Assembly: GCA_947461985.1 (NCBI GenBank)
Contig: CANHNT010000154.1
Span: forward strand, 1 to 5,233
DNA: 5,233 bases
From: Bacteroidota bacterium
Lineage (GTDB): Bacteria > Bacteroidota > Bacteroidia > Chitinophagales > Chitinophagaceae
Reading direction: 5' to 3'
In this document: positions 5,023 through 5,233 of the stretch, piece after piece
Layout: each line of letters starts with the position of its first letter
Position numbering within the stretch: the first letter of the stretch is position 1
Notes under the pieces: model-generated
The model's database searches: none
Seen by the model: only the letters and a program-made list of their open reading frames with translations
Told to the model about the DNA's origin: nothing
Program-made: the position numbers and the translations under genes

Positions 5023-5233
5023 ATGTTCGAAACTTCACGTCCAATAAAAAGTATAGAAAAAAATGTAGCTACGAATACAAAAATGGCTTACATCAATGAT
5101 GTGCCTTTTCAGTTTATTCCTGGAGAAACGATATTGACTTTTGTGCGTAGAAGTTTGGGTGAAAATTTAGTGCCAACCTTGTGTGATGCACCCAACCTTG
5201 ACCCTTTTGGGAGTTGCCGTGTTTGCAGTGTGG
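5023..5233 (+). CDS. Formate dehydrogenase alpha-like protein, [2Fe-2S] N-terminal fragment (runs off the right edge)
   Basis: Seventy codons are visible before the window ends. After a polar lead of 20 residues the sequence reads M-A-Y-I-N-D-V-P-F-Q-F-I-P-G-E-T-I-L-T-F-V-R-R. It then reads L-C-D-A-P-N-L-D-P-F-G-S-C-R-V-C-S-V. This C-x10-C-x2-C spacing is that of the ferredoxin-like [2Fe-2S] domain at the N-terminus of NuoG and of cytosolic, NAD-linked type formate dehydrogenase alpha subunits. The P-N-L-D-P-F-G-S-C-R-V-C wording fits the latter better, so a molybdopterin enzyme oxidising formate, or a related oxidoreductase, is likely. The molybdopterin domain lies outside the window. The start may be 5023 or the second ATG at 5083, which matches the conserved beginning of the domain. 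The gene is divergent from the one ending at 4299. Its sampled G+C (48%) is well above that of the neighbours on its left. Confidence 0.75.
   Translation, partial: MFETSRPIKSIEKNVATNTKMAYINDVPFQFIPGETILTFVRRSLGENLVPTLCDAPNLDPFGSCRVCSV

Noticed and set aside
4977..5024. Sixteen-residue N-terminal extension of the secreted protein (ATG at 5024)
   Set aside because: It would place polar residues before a standard signal peptide, overlap the start of the divergent gene and cover the promoter-like sequence. ATG 4976 is the better start.
1..5233. CRISPR array, tRNA or rRNA genes, or a transposase gene
   Set aside because: I saw no regularly spaced repeats, no cloverleaf-like or rRNA-like sequence and no transposase motifs on either strand.

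Overview
The window looks like a chromosome fragment from a low-G+C member of the Bacteroidota. The grounds are a periplasmic S46 dipeptidyl-peptidase, signal peptides ending in the phylum-typical S-F-A-Q style, no Shine-Dalgarno sequences before the starts, and several promoter-like matches to the Bacteroidota -7 element TAnnTTTG. Genus cannot be judged from this sequence.

Layout. At the left edge (1-100, minus strand) is the first third-of-a-domain of a DEDDh/DnaQ-type exonuclease. A strong hairpin (260-293) then terminates a complete DPP7-type S46 dipeptidyl-peptidase gene (311-2464, minus). An AT-rich gap of about 350 bases follows. Next is a solitary plus-strand gene (2821-4230) for an archaeal-type ATPase with a C-terminal PD-(D/E)XK-like nuclease domain. 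Converging on it is a minus-strand gene (4299-4976) for a secreted protein I do not recognise. At the right edge the plus-strand start of a formate-dehydrogenase-alpha-like protein (5023 onward) carries a [2Fe-2S] ferredoxin-type N-terminus.

Most notable signal. Two 32-bp imperfect palindromes, 25/32 identical and in the same orientation, lie on either side of the ATPase-nuclease gene (2728-2759 and 4256-4287). Both are bounded by GCCAAA...TTTGGC. They differ partly by base changes that keep pairing within the palindrome, including one full A-T to T-A swap. The gene plus palindromes forms a unit of about 1.56 kb that looks like a cassette, mobile element or self-recognising module. Sampled lines of the 2465-4976 segment are mostly more AT-rich than lines from the genes on either side.

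The genes do not form one pathway. The exonuclease fragment, peptidase and formate-dehydrogenase-like gene look like ordinary housekeeping or metabolic genes. The ATPase-nuclease and the orphan secreted protein look like accessory content between them.
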